A stretch of 64,000 bases of DNA, from the NCBI RefSeq assembly GCF_029945535.1, contig NZ_JAQSCU010000018.1, positions 243,340-307,339 on the forward strand. Reading direction: 5' to 3'. Source of the DNA: Methylotenera sp. (GTDB taxonomy: Bacteria; Pseudomonadota; Gammaproteobacteria; Burkholderiales; Methylophilaceae). Both the position numbers and the translations under genes were made by a program. The notes beneath the pieces are model-generated. The model did not search any database, had not been told where the DNA came from, and saw nothing but the letters and a program-made list of their open reading frames with translations. How positions within the stretch are numbered: position 1 is the stretch's first letter; every line of letters begins with the position of its first letter. Below are positions 37,389 through 50,599 of the stretch, one piece after another.

Positions 37389-39479
37389 TTACTTCTTATT
37401 CATAATGGCTTCAGCCACGTTTCTTGGTGCTTCTGTGTAGTGCTTAAATTCCATACTGTAACTTGCACGGCCTTGTGACAATGAACGCACAGTAGTTGAG
37501 TAACCAAACATCTCAGCCAACGGCACTTCAGCGCGCAATACTTTACCTGTTGCATTGTCTTCCATACCTTGGATCATACCGCGACGAGATGACAAGTCAC
37601 CCATGATGTCACCCATGTAATCTTCTGGCGTTTCAACTTCTACAGCCATCATCGGCTCTAGTAAGATTGGATCTGCTTTACGCATACCATCTTTGAAACC
37701 GATTGAAGCGGCCATTTTAAAGGCATTTTCGTTCGAGTCAACGTCATGGTATGAACCATCAAACAATGTCACTTTAACGTCTACTACTGGGAAGCCAGCC
37801 AAAACACCTGCTGGAATAGTCTCGCGCAAACCTTTTTCCACTGCAGGTATGAACTCGCGCGGAACAGTACCACCTTTAATCGCATCAATAAACTCAAAAC
37901 CTTTACCTGGCTCGTTTGGCTCCATAATTAACCATACATGGCCATACTGACCTTTACCACCAGATTGCTTAACGAATTTACCCTCAACTTCAACCTTCTT
38001 CTTGATCGCTTCACGGTAAGCCACTTGTGGCGCGCCAACGTTTGCTTCAACGTTAAATTCGCGACGCATACGGTCTACTAAAATCTCAAGATGCAACTCA
38101 CCCATACCAGAAATAATCGTCTGATTAGTTTCTTCGTCAGTTTTAACACGGAAAGATGGATCTTCTTGCGCCAAACGATTTAAAGCAACGCCCATTTTTT
38201 CTTGGTCAGCTTTTGTTTTTGGCTCAACAGCAACGTGAATCACTGGCTCAGGGAATATCATGCGCTCTAAAATGATCTCATCATTGATGCTACATAAAGT
38301 GTCACCTGTAGTCGCTTCTTTCAAACCAATAGCCGCAGCAATATCACCCGCACGAACTTCAGTTAAAGGCTCACGAGTATTTGCGTGCATTTGCACGATA
38401 CGACCGATACGTTCTTTTTTACCCTTGATTGGGTTGTATACAGTATCACCAGCGTTAATTACACCAGAGTAAACACGGAAGAAAATCAATTGACCTACAA
38501 ACGGGTCAGTCATAATTTTAAATGCTAATGCAGAGAATTTCTCATCATCAGAAGCTTTGAGACGAATTTCGTTACCATCACCATCTTCAGCTTTAGTCGG
38601 TGGAATGTCTGTCGGAGCTGGCATCAACTCAACAACTTTATCCAACATCGCTTGAACACCTTTGTTTTTGAAAGCTGAACCACAAACCATAGGAACGATT
38701 TCAAAGGCAATGGTACGCATACGCAAACCAGTCATGATGTCAGCTTCTGACAAATCACCTTCTTCAAGGTATTTATTCATCAGCTCTTCAGTCGCTTCTG
38801 CAGCGGCCTCAACCATGTTTTCACGCCATTTGTCGCAAGTTGCTTTCAAGTCAGCAGGAATGTCACGGTAGTCAAATTTCATACCTTGAGACTCATCATC
38901 CCAATAGATAGCTTTCATCTTAATAAGATCAACAACACCTTCGAATTTATCTTCTGCGCCGATTGGCACTTGCAAAGGAATTGGATTTGCTTTTAGACGT
39001 GCACGCATTTGATCGTACACTTTAAAGAAGTCTGCACCAGCGCGGTCCATTTTATTAACGAACGCTAAACGTGGCACTTTATATTTATTTGCTTGGCGCC
39101 ATACAGTTTCAGACTGAGGCTGAACACCACCCACAGCACAATACACCATACAAGCACCATCAAGCACACGCATTGAACGCTCTACTTCAATCGTAAAGTC
39201 AACGTGGCCCGGAGTATCAATAATATTAATACGGTGTTGGTCAAATTGACCAGCCATACCTTTCCAGAAGCAAGTAGTTGCTGCTGAAGTAATAGTAATA
39301 CCGCGCTCCTGCTCTTGCTCCATCCAGTCCATTGTTGCAGCACCATTGTGCACTTCACCAATTTTGTGGTTTACGCCTGTGTAAAACAAGATACGTTCAG
39401 TCGTTGTAGTTTTACCTGCATCGATGTGAGCAGAAATACCAATGTTACGATAGCGTTCAATAGGGGTTATACGAGCCAC
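37389..39479 (-). CDS. fusA: Elongation factor G
   Basis: 696-residue GTPase that drives translocation and, with RRF, ribosome recycling. Motifs: [49 protein letters not shown] cut to pattern, [10 protein letters not shown], and the domain IV segment with [17 protein letters not shown] near the tip. Normal length. It stands 42 bases before tuf copy 1. Confidence 0.99.
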   Translation of the reverse strand: MARITPIERYRNIGISAHIDAGKTTTTERILFYTGVNHKIGEVHNGAATMDWMEQEQERGITITSAATTCFWKGMAGQFDQHRINIIDTPGHVDFTIEVERSMRVLDGACMVYCAVGGVQPQSETVWRQANKYKVPRLAFVNKMDRAGADFFKVYDQMRARLKANPIPLQVPIGAEDKFEGVVDLIKMKAIYWDDESQGMKFDYRDIPADLKATCDKWRENMVEAAAEATEELMNKYLEEGDLSEADIMTGLRMRTIAFEIVPMVCGSAFKNKGVQAMLDKVVELMPAPTDIPPTKAEDGDGNEIRLKASDDEKFSALAFKIMTDPFVGQLIFFRVYSGVINAGDTVYNPIKGKKERIGRIVQMHANTREPLTEVRAGDIAAAIGLKEATTGDTLCSINDEIILERMIFPEPVIHVAVEPKTKADQEKMGVALNRLAQEDPSFRVKTDEETNQTIISGMGELHLEILVDRMRREFNVEANVGAPQVAYREAIKKKVEVEGKFVKQSGGKGQYGHVWLIMEPNEPGKGFEFIDAIKGGTVPREFIPAVEKGLRETIPAGVLAGFPVVDVKVTLFDGSYHDVDSNENAFKMAASIGFKDGMRKADPILLEPMMAVEVETPEDYMGDIMGDLSSRRGMIQGMEDNATGKVLRAEVPLAEMFGYSTTVRSLSQGRASYSMEFKHYTEAPRNVAEAIMNKK

Positions 39480-39576
39480 GGCTATTACCTTTACTTAAAT
39501 ATTATTGCTTAAATTCTTAAAGAGCGATGCAAATGACCTAAGCACTTACTTAGGCCAACCAAACAACATTCAAATA

Positions 39577-40047
39577 CTAAAATCTGAAATGTGAGAATGC
39601 TTTATTCGCTTCCGCCATACGGTGAACTTCTTCACGTTTTTTCATTGCTGAACCACGACCTTCAGAAGCTTCAGTTAATTCAGCAGCTAAACGCAAGCCC
39701 ATTGACTTCTCACCACGTTTACGCGCTGCATCACGCATCCAACGCATCGCTAAAGCACTACGACGGTTAGGACGCACCTCAACTGGCACTTGATAGTTAG
39801 CACCACCAACGCGACGGCTCTTAACTTCCACTAATGGACGTAAGTTAGTTAACGCAAGGGTAAATACTTCCAAAGCATCTTTACCTGTTTTAGCTGTAAT
39901 TTGATCAAACGCACCGTATAAAATACGTTCTGCAACAGATTTTTTACCACCTGTCATAAGTACGTTTACAAATTTTGACACTTCTTGGCTACCAAATTTT
40001 GGATCTGGCAGGATGTTGCGTTTGGGGACTTCTCTACGTCTTGGCAT
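39577..40047 (-). CDS. rpsG: 30S ribosomal protein S7
   Basis: 156 residues, primary binder of the 3' domain of 16S rRNA. Visible: [39 protein letters not shown] and [20 protein letters not shown]. Normal length for the short S7 form. Confidence 0.98.
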   Translation of the reverse strand: MPRRREVPKRNILPDPKFGSQEVSKFVNVLMTGGKKSVAERILYGAFDQITAKTGKDALEVFTLALTNLRPLVEVKSRRVGGANYQVPVEVRPNRRSALAMRWMRDAARKRGEKSMGLRLAAELTEASEGRGSAMKKREEVHRMAEANKAFSHFRF

Positions 40048-40162
40048 TATTTTCTCTATTCTATTAAATTAATTTTGCTAGCAAATACATTAGCAAGGCA
40101 TCTCAGCCGCTTAAATGCATATCTTATGCGCAATACATTACGAACACATTACGCAAAGTAAA

Positions 40163-40549
40163 TTACGCTGCTTTACCCGCTTTAGGACGTTTAGCACCGT
40201 ATTTAGAACGTGATTGTTTACGATCTTTAACACCAGCCGTATCCAAACTACCACGAACCATATGGTAACGCACACCTGGCAAATCTTTTACACGACCACC
40301 ACGTAGCAATACCACGCTATGCTCTTGCAAGTTATGGCCTTCACCACCGATGTAACTAATCACTTCGTAGCCATTAGTTAAACGTACTTTTGCAACTTTA
40401 CGCAAAGCTGAGTTTGGCTTTTTAGGTGTTGTTGTGTAAACACGTGTACAAACGCCACGTTTTTGTGGACATGATTCAAGTGCTGGCACTTTACTTTTTG
40501 TGACCACTTTAGCGCGTGGTTTGCGTATTAACTGATTGATGGTTGGCAT
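40163..40549 (-). CDS. rpsL: 30S ribosomal protein S12
   Basis: 128 residues at the decoding centre. [18 protein letters not shown] and [18 protein letters not shown] keep Lys at both positions where streptomycin-resistance changes arise, so the sequence looks wild type. First gene of the str operon behind a near-perfect promoter. Confidence 0.98.
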   Translation of the reverse strand: MPTINQLIRKPRAKVVTKSKVPALESCPQKRGVCTRVYTTTPKKPNSALRKVAKVRLTNGYEVISYIGGEGHNLQEHSVVLLRGGRVKDLPGVRYHMVRGSLDTAGVKDRKQSRSKYGAKRPKAGKAA

Positions 40550-40609
40550 TGCCTATAACCTCTAATTGATGTCTTCAAATATTACTTTTTAAAATTTTGC
40601 AAAACAAAT

Positions 40610-40648
40610 CAGGATAGCAATGTCATCGCTGACAATTTAGCTATCCTG
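40610..40648 (-). promoter_or_regulatory. Leader hairpin of the str operon
   Basis: CAGGATAGC (40610-40618) pairs with GCTATCCTG (40640-40648); inside, TGTCA (40621-40625) pairs with TGACA (40630-40634). On the minus strand it begins about five bases after the expected start of the rpsL transcript and is followed by a T-rich, imperfect tract (ATTTGTTTTG). It may also end rpoC transcripts. Confidence 0.65.
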
Positions 40649-40659
40649 AAAAACCCAAC

Positions 40660-40688
40660 ATTCTATTTAGCCTGACTTTTATTGTCAA
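40660..40688 (-). promoter_or_regulatory. Sigma70 promoter of the str operon (rpsL-rpsG-fusA-tuf)
   Basis: Minus strand: consensus TTGACA (40688-40683), 17 bases, TAGAAT (40665-40660); start near 40653. It begins 19 bases after the rpoC stop codon and is the best promoter in the window. Confidence 0.92.
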
Positions 40689-40706
40689 GCCTTTAATTGT
40701 TTGATT

Positions 40707-43700
40707 TTATTCTGCTGCCGCTTCACTTACCACTTCTACTGCCGGAACTTCAGCCTCTGTAAACAATGCTTCAGCTGGTATTTCTTTCGCTGGAGCACTA
40801 CCTGCAACCGCCGCACGCTTACGCGCATCATGATATGCCAAGCCTGTACCTGCTGGAATCAAGCGCCCAACAATGACGTTTTCTTTCAAGCCACGCAATT
40901 CATCACGTTTACCTAAAATAGCCGCTTCAGTTAACACACGCGTTGTTTCCTGGAACGAAGCCGCAGAGATAAATGAATCTGTTGATAATGATGCTTTAGT
41001 AATACCTAGCAACACATATTCAAATTCTGCAGGACGTTTGTTTTCTGCTATCACGCGCTCATTTTGCGACAATAGATCTGCACGCTCAACTTGCTCACCC
41101 ATGATGAAGTTTGTATCGCCAGCATCTGTTACACGTACACGGCGTAACATTTGGCGCACAATCACTTCAATATGCTTGTCATTAATCTTCACGCCTTGCA
41201 AACGGTAAACGTCTTGCACTTCGTCGATAATGTAGCGCGCTAATGCTTCGCGACCTTGTAAACGCAGAATATCTTGCGGTTCAGCTGGACCATCAACAAT
41301 GCTCTCACCTTTAGTGACCACTTGGCCATCATGCGCCGTTACGTGCTTATCTTTAGGAATCAAGAATTCACTGGTGATGCCGTCTAAATCAGTAATCACT
41401 AAACGTTGTTTACCTTTAGTATCTTTACCGAATGACACAGTACCCGTCACTTCAGCCAACATACCAGCATCTTTTGGCGAACGTGCTTCAAACAACTCAG
41501 CCACGCGTGGAAGACCCCCGGTAATATCACGTGTTTTAGATGACTCTTGTGGAATACGCGCAATTACTTCACCAACGCCTACCGCTTGACCATCTTTAAC
41601 AGTAATAATACAACCCAACTGGAATGTCGTATTGACTGATTGCTCACTGCCAGTAATTTTCACTTCAACACCGTTAGCATCCAACAATTTAACTTGTGGA
41701 CGTAGGCCTTTAGTTTGACCAGCACGCTGTTTAGGATCGATCACCACCAATGATGACAAGCCTGTCACATCATCGATTTGTTTAGCAACGGTAATACCTT
41801 CTTCCACGTTTTCAAATTTAATTTGACCCGCGTATTCAGTAATAATTGGACGAGTATGTGGATCCCATGTTGCGATCGCTTGACCCGCTTTTACTGTTTT
41901 ACCGTCAGTAATTTGCAATGTTGCACCGTATGGCACTTTATGACGCTCACGCTCACGACCGTTTTCATCAGCAATAATCACTTCACCATTACGTGAAATC
42001 ACCACTTGCTCATTACGCGCATTCGTTACGTAACGCATCGTAGAAGTGAAGTTCAGCACACCGTTAGACTTACCTTCAACTTGCGACACTGAAGCCGCAC
42101 GTGACGCTGCACCACCAATGTGGAACGTACGCATAGTCAACTGTGTACCTGGCTCACCAATTGATTGCGCCGCGATCACACCAACAGCCTCACCCATGCT
42201 AATTAATTTACCGCGACCTAAGTCACGACCATAACATTTAGCGCAGATACCGTAACGCGTATCACAGGTAAGTGCAGTACGCACTTTCACTTCATCAATA
42301 CCAAGCGCATCAAGATGCTCAACTTCATCTTCACCTAACAATGTACCTGCTGGGTAAATCACTTCTTGTGTTTCTGGATTAACCACATCAAGTGCAGCCG
42401 TACGACCTAAAATACGATCATGTAACGGCTCAATCACTTCACCACCTTTTACCAAGGCTTTGGTCACTAAACCATCACTCGTACCACAGTCAATTTCAGT
42501 TACCACTAAATCTTGCGTTACATCCACTAGACGACGTGTTAAGTAACCAGAGTTCGCTGTTTTCAACGCCGTGTCGGCTAGACCCTTACGAGCACCGTGG
42601 GTTGAAATAAAGTATTGCAATACGTTTAGACCATCACGAAAGTTCGCTTTAATCGGCGTTTCAATAATAGAACCATCCGGTTTCGCCATCAAACCGCGCA
42701 TACCAGCTAGCTGACGAATCTGCGCTGCAGAACCACGCGCTCCAGAGTCGGCCATCATGTAAATAGCATTGAATGATTCTTGACGAAGCACTTTACCTGC
42801 TTTGTCTTTAATTTGCTTACCATCCGCGTCTAATACATCTTCTTCTTTAAGTTGCTTCATCATAGCGTCAGCAACTTTATCACTTGCACGACCCCAGATA
42901 TCCACCACTTTATTGTAGCGTTCACCTTGTGTTACCAAGCCTGAAACGTACTGATCTTCAATTTCTTTCACTTCAGATTCAGCAGCAGCAATCAACGCGC
43001 CTTTTTCTTTCGGTACTAACATATCGTTAATACTGATAGAAATACCGGCTTTAGTTGCGTATGAATAACCAGCGTCTTTAAGTTTATCAGCGAATATAAC
43101 TGTTTCGCGGATACCCACTTTACGGAATGAAGCATTGATTAACTTAGAAATCTCTTTCTTTTTCAATGCTTTATCAAGGTTGCTATAAGCTAAACCAGCT
43201 GGCAGAATTTGTGACAATAATGCACGACCAACCGTAGTTTCATAACGATTGATTTTCTCAGTTTTAACGCCGTCTAAATCTATCTCGTATTCTTTAATGC
43301 GCACGGTAACTTTGGCATGAAGGTCAATTAAACCTTGGTCATACACACGTTGTACTTCTTTTACATCTGCAAAGCGCATACCTTCACCGCGAGCGGCTAC
43401 TCTTTCACGCGTCATGTAGTACAGACCCAAAACGATATCTTGTGAAGGCACAATAATTGGCTCGCCGTTTGCAGGAGACAATACGTTGTTAGATGCCAAC
43501 ATCAAAGTACGTGCTTCCATTTGCGCTTCTAGCGACAATGGTACGTGAACGGCCATTTGGTCACCATCGAAGTCGGCGTTGAATGCCGCACAAACTAATG
43601 GATGCAATTGAATCGCTTTACCTTCGATCAAAATCGGCTCAAAAGCTTGAATACCTAAACGGTGCAATGTAGGTGCACGGTTAAGTAATACTGGATGCTC

Positions 43701-44951
43701 GCGGATTACATCCTCGAGAATATCCCAAACTTCTGGTCCTTCTTCTTCTACTTTTTTCTTCGCTGCTTTAATCGTTGTTGCAATACCTAACACTTCCAGT
43801 TTATGGAAAATGAATGGTTTGAATAATTCCAAAGCCATTTTCTTAGGCAAACCGCATTGATGCAATTTCAGTTGCGGACCAACCACAATCACTGAACGAC
43901 CTGAGTAATCCACACGTTTACCCAATAAGTTCTGACGGAAACGACCGCCTTTACCTTTAATCATGTCAGCTAATGATTTCAATGGACGCTTGTTAGCACC
44001 AGTCATCACTTTACCACGACGACCATTGTCTAACAGTGAATCCACCGCCTCTTGCAACATACGTTTTTCATTACGTACAATAATTTCAGGCGCTTTTAAC
44101 TCTAGCAAACGTTTTAGACGGTTGTTACGGTTAATTACACGACGATATAAATCGTTCAAATCTGAAGTTGCAAAACGGCCGCCATCCAACGGTACTAATG
44201 GACGTAATTCTGGCGGCAATACTGGCAAGATTTCTAGAATCATCCACTCTGGTTTAATACCAGATTTTTGGAATGCTTCTAGTACTTTTAGACGTTTGGC
44301 GATTTTCTTGATTTTCGCCTCAGAGCCCGTTGCGCCTAAGTCTTGGCGTAATTGAACTACTTCACGCTCAATATCCATTGTACGTAATAACTCGCGTACC
44401 GCTTCAGCACCCATTACCGCATTGAATTCGTCGCCGTATTCTTCAACTTTTGCCAAGTAATCATCTTCAGTCAATAACTGACCGCGTGTAAGCGGTGTCA
44501 TGCCTGGATCAACCACGATGAATGCTTCAAAGTACAATACGCGTTCAATATCACGTAAAGCGATATCTAACACCATACCCAAACGGCTTGGTAATGATTT
44601 CAAGAACCAAATGTGAGCAACTGGTGAAGCAAGGTCAATATGACCCATACGCTCACGACGCACTTTAGATAAAGTCACCTCTACGCCACATTTTTCACAG
44701 ATCACACCGCGATGTTTTAAGCGTTTGTACTTACCGCATAGACACTCGTAGTCTTTTATCGGGCCAAATATTTTTGCGCAGAACAAGCCATCACGCTCAG
44801 GCTTGAATGTACGGTAGTTGATAGTTTCTGGCTTTTTAACTTCGCCATATGACCATGAACGGATTTTTTCAGGTGAAGCGAGCGCAATCTTAATTGCATC
44901 GAACTCTTCTTCTTGCGTTACCTGTTTAAATAAGTCTAATAGAGCTTTCAA
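40707..44951 (-). CDS. rpoC: DNA-directed RNA polymerase subunit beta-prime
   Basis: 1414 residues, the proteobacterial length. The N-terminal zinc site (CLCGKYK...CEKCGVEV), the active-site loop [16 protein letters not shown] with three Mg-binding Asp, and the second zinc cluster ([16 protein letters not shown]) are present. The trigger-loop region with [20 protein letters not shown] follows. The C-terminal end is rich in Ala and Glu. Eleven bases separate it from rpoB. Confidence 0.99.
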   Translation of the reverse strand: MKALLDLFKQVTQEEEFDAIKIALASPEKIRSWSYGEVKKPETINYRTFKPERDGLFCAKIFGPIKDYECLCGKYKRLKHRGVICEKCGVEVTLSKVRRERMGHIDLASPVAHIWFLKSLPSRLGMVLDIALRDIERVLYFEAFIVVDPGMTPLTRGQLLTEDDYLAKVEEYGDEFNAVMGAEAVRELLRTMDIEREVVQLRQDLGATGSEAKIKKIAKRLKVLEAFQKSGIKPEWMILEILPVLPPELRPLVPLDGGRFATSDLNDLYRRVINRNNRLKRLLELKAPEIIVRNEKRMLQEAVDSLLDNGRRGKVMTGANKRPLKSLADMIKGKGGRFRQNLLGKRVDYSGRSVIVVGPQLKLHQCGLPKKMALELFKPFIFHKLEVLGIATTIKAAKKKVEEEGPEVWDILEDVIREHPVLLNRAPTLHRLGIQAFEPILIEGKAIQLHPLVCAAFNADFDGDQMAVHVPLSLEAQMEARTLMLASNNVLSPANGEPIIVPSQDIVLGLYYMTRERVAARGEGMRFADVKEVQRVYDQGLIDLHAKVTVRIKEYEIDLDGVKTEKINRYETTVGRALLSQILPAGLAYSNLDKALKKKEISKLINASFRKVGIRETVIFADKLKDAGYSYATKAGISISINDMLVPKEKGALIAAAESEVKEIEDQYVSGLVTQGERYNKVVDIWGRASDKVADAMMKQLKEEDVLDADGKQIKDKAGKVLRQESFNAIYMMADSGARGSAAQIRQLAGMRGLMAKPDGSIIETPIKANFRDGLNVLQYFISTHGARKGLADTALKTANSGYLTRRLVDVTQDLVVTEIDCGTSDGLVTKALVKGGEVIEPLHDRILGRTAALDVVNPETQEVIYPAGTLLGEDEVEHLDALGIDEVKVRTALTCDTRYGICAKCYGRDLGRGKLISMGEAVGVIAAQSIGEPGTQLTMRTFHIGGAASRAASVSQVEGKSNGVLNFTSTMRYVTNARNEQVVISRNGEVIIADENGRERERHKVPYGATLQITDGKTVKAGQAIATWDPHTRPIITEYAGQIKFENVEEGITVAKQIDDVTGLSSLVVIDPKQRAGQTKGLRPQVKLLDANGVEVKITGSEQSVNTTFQLGCIITVKDGQAVGVGEVIARIPQESSKTRDITGGLPRVAELFEARSPKDAGMLAEVTGTVSFGKDTKGKQRLVITDLDGITSEFLIPKDKHVTAHDGQVVTKGESIVDGPAEPQDILRLQGREALARYIIDEVQDVYRLQGVKINDKHIEVIVRQMLRRVRVTDAGDTNFIMGEQVERADLLSQNERVIAENKRPAEFEYVLLGITKASLSTDSFISAASFQETTRVLTEAAILGKRDELRGLKENVIVGRLIPAGTGLAYHDARKRAAVAGSAPAKEIPAEALFTEAEVPAVEVVSEAAAE

Positions 44952-44962
44952 GTCTGTTCTCC

Positions 44963-47900
44963 TTAGTTTCTGTCTAGGTCAATGTCGATAGCAAGTGAAC
45001 GAATTTCTTTCACTAACACGTTGAATGATTCCGGCATACCAGCATCAATTTTGTGTTCGCCTTTAACAATGTTCTCATATACTTTTGTACGGCCAGTCAC
45101 GTCATCAGACTTCACTGTCAGCATTTCTTGTAATGTATATGAAGCACCATAAGCTTCAAGCGCCCAAACCTCCATCTCTCCGAAACGCTGACCACCGAAT
45201 TGAGCTTTACCGCCCAATGGTTGTTGCGTAACAAGTGAATAAGGACCTGTTGAACGTGCATGCATTTTGTCATCAACCAAGTGATGCAATTTCAATACGT
45301 GCATATAACCAACAGTGACTGGGCGTTCAAATGCATCACCTGTGCGACCATCAAACAATGTGACTTGCGTTTTACCAGCATGGAACTGCAACTGTTTAGT
45401 ACGCGCGGCATCATCTGGGTAAGCTAAATCTAGCATGGCTTTAATATCAGATTCTGCTGCACCATCGAATACTGGTGTTGCAAATGGCACGCCGTTTGTA
45501 AGGTTGCGAGCAAGTTCTAATACTTCAGTGTCAGTAAACGAATTAATGTCTTCTTTTTTACCTGTGCTGTCATTGTAGATTTGCTCAAGGAATTTACGGA
45601 TGTCAGCTACTTTAGCTTCTTCACGTAGCATTTCATCAATACGCAAACCTAGACCTTTAGCAGCCCAGCCCAAGTGAACTTCTAGAATCTGACCGATGTT
45701 CATACGTGAAGGAACGCCTAGTGGGTTCAAAACGATGTCCATAGGCGTACCATCCGCCATGTGTGGCATATCTTCAATTGGACAGATTTTTGAAATCACA
45801 CCCTTGTTACCGTGACGACCGGCCATTTTATCACCTGGCTGAATGCGACGTTTAACAGCTAAATACACTTTAACCATTTTCTGTACGCCAGCTGGCAACT
45901 CATCGCCTTGCGTTAATTTACGTTTTTTCTCTTCAAACTTGCTGTCAAAGGCAACACGCGCTTGTGCCAAGCTGTCTTTCAACTGCTCTAATTGACGCGC
46001 TGTTTCTTCGTCAGTTAGGCGAATATCAAACCAGTCATAGCGACCTACCGAAGCCAAATACTCAGCAGTTAACACATCGCCTTTTTTCAGTTTGTTAGGG
46101 CCACCAGTTGCAGCTTTACCTTCAATCAGGCGACGGATACGTCCGAATGCATCGTCTTCAACAATACGCATTTGATCGGCTAAGTCTTGTTTGTAATGCG
46201 TTAACTGATCATCGATAATTTGTTGCGCACGTGAATCACGCTCTAAACCTTCACGTGTAAACACTTGTACGTCAATCACTGTACCGCTCATGCCTGAAGG
46301 CACGCGCAATGAAGTATCTTTAACGTCTGAAGCTTTTTCACCGAAAATTGCACGTAACAACTTTTCTTCTGGTGTCAGTTGCGTTTCACCTTTTGGTGTC
46401 ACTTTACCAACTAGAACATCGCCAGCTTCAACATCAGCGCCGATATAAATAATACCGACTTCATCTAAACGGCCTAACATACGCTCGCTTAGGTTTGAAA
46501 TATCTTGAGTGATTTCTTCAGCACCAAGTTTAGTATCGCGTGCAACAACAGTTAACTCTTCAATGTGAATTGAAGTGTAACGATCATCAGATACTACGCG
46601 CTCAGAGATAAGAATTGAATCCTCGTAGTTATAACCATTCCAAGGCATAAAGCCTACTAACATGTTTTGACCTAAAGCCAATTCACCCATATCAGTTGAA
46701 GCACCATCGGCAATCACGTCACCGCGTGCCAATTTATCGCCTACGCGAACCAATGGACGCTGGTTAATGTTTGTGTTCTGGTTTGAACGCGTATATTTAG
46801 TTAAGTTATAAATATCGACACCAACTTCACCATCTTTTGCTTCGTCATCGTTTACACGAACCACGATACGACCAGAGTCAACGTAATCCACTAAACCACC
46901 ACGACGCGCTTGCACTGTCGTACCTGAGTCGACCGCTACTGTACGTTCAATACCCGTACCAACCACGGCTTTTTCAGCACGTAGACATGGCACCGCTTGA
47001 CGTTGCATGTTGGCACCCATCAATGCGCGGTTCGCATCATCGTGTTCCAAGAATGGAATCAATGAAGCCGCAACAGATACAATTTGACCAGGCGCAACGT
47101 CCATATATTGAACGCGATCTGGCTGGGTCATGGTGAACTCGTTGTGATGACGTGATGAAACCAAGTCTTCAACAAACATGTTCTTAGCATCTAAGTCTGT
47201 GTTCGCTTGCGCGATCATGTATTGACTTTCTTCAATCGCTGAAAGATAGTCAATCGTATCAGATACTTTATTGCCTTCAACACGGCGATACGGTGTTTCT
47301 AAGAAACCGTATTCGTTAGTACGTGCATATAAAGCCAATGAGTTGATCAAACCAATGTTTGGACCTTCTGGCGTTTCAATCGGACACATGCGGCCATAGT
47401 GGGTTGAGTGAACGTCACGCACTTCAAAACCAGCGCGTTCACGTGTCAAACCGCCAGGGCCAAGTGCTGAAATACGGCGTTTATGCGTAATTTCAGACAA
47501 TGGGTTGGTTTGGTCCATAAATTGTGACAATTGGCTTGAGCCAAAGAATTCACGAATTGCGCTAGATACTGGCTTAGCGTTAATCAAGTCATGCGGCATC
47601 AAGTTATCTGATTCAGCTTGTGATAGACGCTCTTTAACAGCGCGCTCTACACGTACTAAACCTGTACGGAATTGATTTTCTGCCAACTCACCTACTGAAC
47701 GAATACGACGATTACCTAAATGGTCAATATCATCGATCTCGCCACGGCCATTGCGTAACTCTAGCAATACGCCGATAACGGCAAGGATATCGTCATTTGA
47801 AAGGATGTATGCACCTTCAGCACCACGTGGGCCGACTGTCTCGTAGAACTTACGCATCCAGTTTGATTGACGATCTTCTGCTTTTTCTGGGAATGCGCGA

Positions 47901-49135
47901 CGGTTAAACTTCATACGACCTACGCGTGACAAGTCATAACGATCTTCATTGAAGAATAAACCGTTAAATAGCGCTTCTACTGAATCTTCAGTTGGCGGCT
48001 CGCCCGGGCGCATCATGCGATAAATCGCAACACGTGCACTATATTGATCAGGAATTTCATCAATACGTAATGTTTGAGAGATATAGTCGCCGTGATCTAA
48101 ATCATTAGAATAAAGGGTATTAATTTCGCCCACTTTTGCATCAATTAATTTCTCTAACAATGATTCAGTAATTTCGTCATTGGCATTCGCAACGATTTCA
48201 CCAGTTTCTTTATCAACAATATTTTTACCTATCGCGCGACCTAGAATAAAGTCTTGTGGCACAGCAATTTTGCTTACACCAGCTTTTTCCATATCACGGA
48301 TATGTTTTACGGTAATGCGCTTGTCTTTAGCAACTAACACTTCACCATCTTTAGCTACGATGTCGAATTTAGCGACTTCGCCACGTAGACGATCTGGCAC
48401 TAATGTGAATTCAACACCTTTTGCACTGACGTGGAATGTATCGAAATCAAAGAATGTAGCGATGATTTGCTCTGGCGTATAACCAAGTGCTTTAAGCAAA
48501 ATGGTCACTGGCATTTTACGGCGACGATCGATACGGAAATACAAGTAATCTTTAGGATCAAACTCGAAATCTAACCATGAACCACGGTAAGGAATGATAC
48601 GTGCTGAGAATAGCAATTTGCCTGAGCTATGTGTTTTACCACGATCATGCTCAAAGAACACGCCTGGGCTACGGTGTAATTGAGAAACAATCACACGCTC
48701 AGTACCGTTAATTACAAATGAGCCGTTTTCCGTCATCAAAGGCAATTCGCCCATGTAAACTTCTTGCTCTTTCACTTCTTTAACGGTTGGTTTAGAGGCT
48801 TCTTTGTCCATAATGGTCAAACGAACTCTTACGCGTAAAGGTGCAGCGTAAGTTAAACCACGCTGTTGACACTCTTTCACATCAAACGGCTCAGCGCCTA
48901 ATTGATAGCTGACGTAATCTAAACGTGCATTACCTGAATGGCTGATAATAGGAAAAACTGAAGCGAAAGTTGACTGTAAACCATCTTCTGTACGCTTGTC
49001 TGCCGGGATTTCTGCTTGTAAGAATGCTTTGTATGACTCTAACTGCATTGCAAGCAAGTATGGAATTTCTTGAACACTTTCGCGCTTGGCGAAACTTTTA
49101 CGAAGGCGCTTCTTTTCGGTGAAGGAATAGCTCAT
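44963..49135 (-). CDS. rpoB: DNA-directed RNA polymerase subunit beta
   Basis: 1390 residues. The rifampicin-binding cluster reads [20 protein letters not shown] then [17 protein letters not shown], matching sensitive betaproteobacterial enzymes (Asp, His and Ser positions unchanged). The catalytic [15 protein letters not shown] region and the C-terminal [20 protein letters not shown] are intact. A hairpin lies in the 194 bases between rplL and this gene, the usual place for attenuation or RNase III cutting between ribosomal and polymerase genes. Confidence 0.99.
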   Translation of the reverse strand: MSYSFTEKKRLRKSFAKRESVQEIPYLLAMQLESYKAFLQAEIPADKRTEDGLQSTFASVFPIISHSGNARLDYVSYQLGAEPFDVKECQQRGLTYAAPLRVRVRLTIMDKEASKPTVKEVKEQEVYMGELPLMTENGSFVINGTERVIVSQLHRSPGVFFEHDRGKTHSSGKLLFSARIIPYRGSWLDFEFDPKDYLYFRIDRRRKMPVTILLKALGYTPEQIIATFFDFDTFHVSAKGVEFTLVPDRLRGEVAKFDIVAKDGEVLVAKDKRITVKHIRDMEKAGVSKIAVPQDFILGRAIGKNIVDKETGEIVANANDEITESLLEKLIDAKVGEINTLYSNDLDHGDYISQTLRIDEIPDQYSARVAIYRMMRPGEPPTEDSVEALFNGLFFNEDRYDLSRVGRMKFNRRAFPEKAEDRQSNWMRKFYETVGPRGAEGAYILSNDDILAVIGVLLELRNGRGEIDDIDHLGNRRIRSVGELAENQFRTGLVRVERAVKERLSQAESDNLMPHDLINAKPVSSAIREFFGSSQLSQFMDQTNPLSEITHKRRISALGPGGLTRERAGFEVRDVHSTHYGRMCPIETPEGPNIGLINSLALYARTNEYGFLETPYRRVEGNKVSDTIDYLSAIEESQYMIAQANTDLDAKNMFVEDLVSSRHHNEFTMTQPDRVQYMDVAPGQIVSVAASLIPFLEHDDANRALMGANMQRQAVPCLRAEKAVVGTGIERTVAVDSGTTVQARRGGLVDYVDSGRIVVRVNDDEAKDGEVGVDIYNLTKYTRSNQNTNINQRPLVRVGDKLARGDVIADGASTDMGELALGQNMLVGFMPWNGYNYEDSILISERVVSDDRYTSIHIEELTVVARDTKLGAEEITQDISNLSERMLGRLDEVGIIYIGADVEAGDVLVGKVTPKGETQLTPEEKLLRAIFGEKASDVKDTSLRVPSGMSGTVIDVQVFTREGLERDSRAQQIIDDQLTHYKQDLADQMRIVEDDAFGRIRRLIEGKAATGGPNKLKKGDVLTAEYLASVGRYDWFDIRLTDEETARQLEQLKDSLAQARVAFDSKFEEKKRKLTQGDELPAGVQKMVKVYLAVKRRIQPGDKMAGRHGNKGVISKICPIEDMPHMADGTPMDIVLNPLGVPSRMNIGQILEVHLGWAAKGLGLRIDEMLREEAKVADIRKFLEQIYNDSTGKKEDINSFTDTEVLELARNLTNGVPFATPVFDGAAESDIKAMLDLAYPDDAARTKQLQFHAGKTQVTLFDGRTGDAFERPVTVGYMHVLKLHHLVDDKMHARSTGPYSLVTQQPLGGKAQFGGQRFGEMEVWALEAYGASYTLQEMLTVKSDDVTGRTKVYENIVKGEHKIDAGMPESFNVLVKEIRSLAIDIDLDRN

Positions 49136-49283
49136 TGCATCTCCTAATGTTTGAGGGCAGAAATTAAAATACTTGTTATAGAGTTGAATCTAAAACGCTG
49201 AAAGTATTTTTATTTCTAACTTCATGTTAAGTACGAAATTTAATTACATTTTGTTACATTTTTTACGCCACCACAAACGGCGA

Positions 49284-49307
49284 AGGCTGACGGTCTCCCG
49301 TCAGCCT
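49284..49307 (-). other. Hairpin between rplL and rpoB
   Basis: AGGCTGACGG (49284-49293) and CCGTCAGCCT (49298-49307) form a perfect 10-bp stem, 22 bases after the rplL stop. No T-run follows. The corresponding E. coli site is a partial terminator and an RNase III site. Confidence 0.7.
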
Positions 49308-49329
49308 AAATCACACTAAAACAAAGTGA

Positions 49330-49707
49330 TTACTTGATTTCGCCAGTTGCGCCAGCTTCAATCAATTTTTTCAATGCTGCATCAGCGTCAGCTTTGCTTA
49401 CGCCTTCTTTAACAGCTTTTGGTGCGCCATCAACTAAGTCTTTAGCTTCTTTCAAGCCTAAACCAGTTAATTCACGAACAGCTTTAATTGCACTAACTTT
49501 TTGTTCGCCAGGTGTTAAGATAAACACTGTGAACTCAGTTTGCTCAGCCGCGGCTGCTGCTGGAGCACCTGCAGCGCCACCAGCTGCTACAGCTACTGCT
49601 GCAGCTGATACGCCAAATTTCTCTTCGATTTCTTTAATGAATGCTGTCAAATCTAAAACTGACATACTGCCTACTGCATCTAAAATTTCTGCATTTGTAA
49701 TAGCCAT
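49330..49707 (-). CDS. rplL: 50S ribosomal protein L7/L12
   Basis: 125 residues forming the stalk that recruits translation factors. N-terminal dimer domain ([17 protein letters not shown]), an Ala-rich hinge, and the C-terminal domain with [20 protein letters not shown] and the [16 protein letters not shown] helix. Located after rplJ. Confidence 0.98.
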   Translation of the reverse strand: MAITNAEILDAVGSMSVLDLTAFIKEIEEKFGVSAAAVAVAAGGAAGAPAAAAAEQTEFTVFILTPGEQKVSAIKAVRELTGLGLKEAKDLVDGAPKAVKEGVSKADADAALKKLIEAGATGEIK

Positions 49708-49762
49708 TTTGAATATTTCCTATAATTTAATAATTTAACTTAAAGTAAGTTGTTTTGGTGAA

Positions 49763-50254
49763 TTAAGCTGCTTCTTTAGCATCACGAATTGCCGCCATCG
49801 CGCGAGCGAATTTGGTTGGCACTTCGTTGAGCGTACGAGCAAACTTAGCAAGCAACTCTTCGCGACTTAGTGTAGACGCTAAGGCTTGAACGCCAGCAAC
49901 ATCCATCAACTGATTCGGAATAGCACCCGCTTTAATCACGAACTTGTCGTTAGTTTTTGCAAAATTGTTCAACACTTTAGCCGCAGAAACTGGGTCTGAT
50001 GAAATACCAAACACCAACGGGCCAATCATGCTGTCTGCTAATGCTGAAAATGCTGTGCCTTCAACTGCACGGCGTACTAATGAGTTTTTCAACACACGTA
50101 AATACACGCCTGATTTTCTAGCATCTGCACGCAATACAGTCATGTCAGCCACGCCCATACCACGATATTCAGCAATAACAATCGCTTGAGCTTCCGCAAC
50201 TTGCGCGCTTACTTCAGCAACTACTGCTTTTTTCTCTGTAAGATTTAGACTCAA
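49763..50254 (-). CDS. rplJ: 50S ribosomal protein L10
   Basis: 163 residues: [39 protein letters not shown], and a C-terminal helix that carries the L7/L12 dimers. With L12 it binds its own mRNA leader, which can be recognised in the 345 bases upstream. A GGAGA-type ribosome site precedes ATG 50254. Confidence 0.98.
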   Translation of the reverse strand: MSLNLTEKKAVVAEVSAQVAEAQAIVIAEYRGMGVADMTVLRADARKSGVYLRVLKNSLVRRAVEGTAFSALADSMIGPLVFGISSDPVSAAKVLNNFAKTNDKFVIKAGAIPNQLMDVAGVQALASTLSREELLAKFARTLNEVPTKFARAMAAIRDAKEAA

Positions 50255-50389
50255 AGTCTTCTCCTTCCGTTAAAATCTCTGTTTTAACAATAAAGTTATT
50301 ACTAAAACAGAATCTGCTCTTAGTATTAAAAAACACTAAAAACCATTTTACGGCGACCATTCACTGGGAGATATTTTTCCTGTTTAGGG

Positions 50390-50510
50390 ATACGCCATCT
50401 GCGTAGGGTTTAGCGAATTGAAAGCAGAGGTTAAAGCAAACTTCACTTTTTCACCCACCTAGAAACTGCTGACATTAAGTCCCTTCAGACACCTACGGTC
50501 TTTGATAACC
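50390..50510 (-). promoter_or_regulatory. L10(L12) autoregulatory mRNA leader of rplJL
   Basis: In the 345-base rplA-rplJ gap the minus strand carries ACCGTAGGTG (50499-50490) and, about 80 bases on, CCCTACGCAGATGG (50408-50395). Their pairing (CGTAGG with CCTACG) and the GCAGATGG tail match the helix that closes the L10 leader of proteobacteria. L10-L12 binding there would repress rplJL translation. Exact ends are approximate. Confidence 0.75.
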
Positions 50511-50560
50511 TTATTGATTAATCAAGTTATTGACTGTTCAATAAGCCCAAAGCCCTTTGC

Positions 50561-50588
50561 GATTGGACTTGGCTTACCAAGTCCAATC
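50561..50588 (-). other. Strong hairpin behind rplA
   Basis: GATTGGACTTGG (50561-50572) and CCAAGTCCAATC (50577-50588) form a perfect 12-bp stem with a 4-base loop, 12 bases after the rplA stop. It separates rplKA from the rplJL leader. No T-run, so it is rather a processing or stabilising element. Confidence 0.7.
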
Positions 50589-50599
50589 ATCATTCTTTA

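Noticed and set aside
44963-49135. Rifampicin-resistance change in rpoB
   Set aside because: The cluster matches sensitive betaproteobacterial sequences at the usual Asp, His and Ser positions; the Thr in MDQTNPL is a common natural variant.
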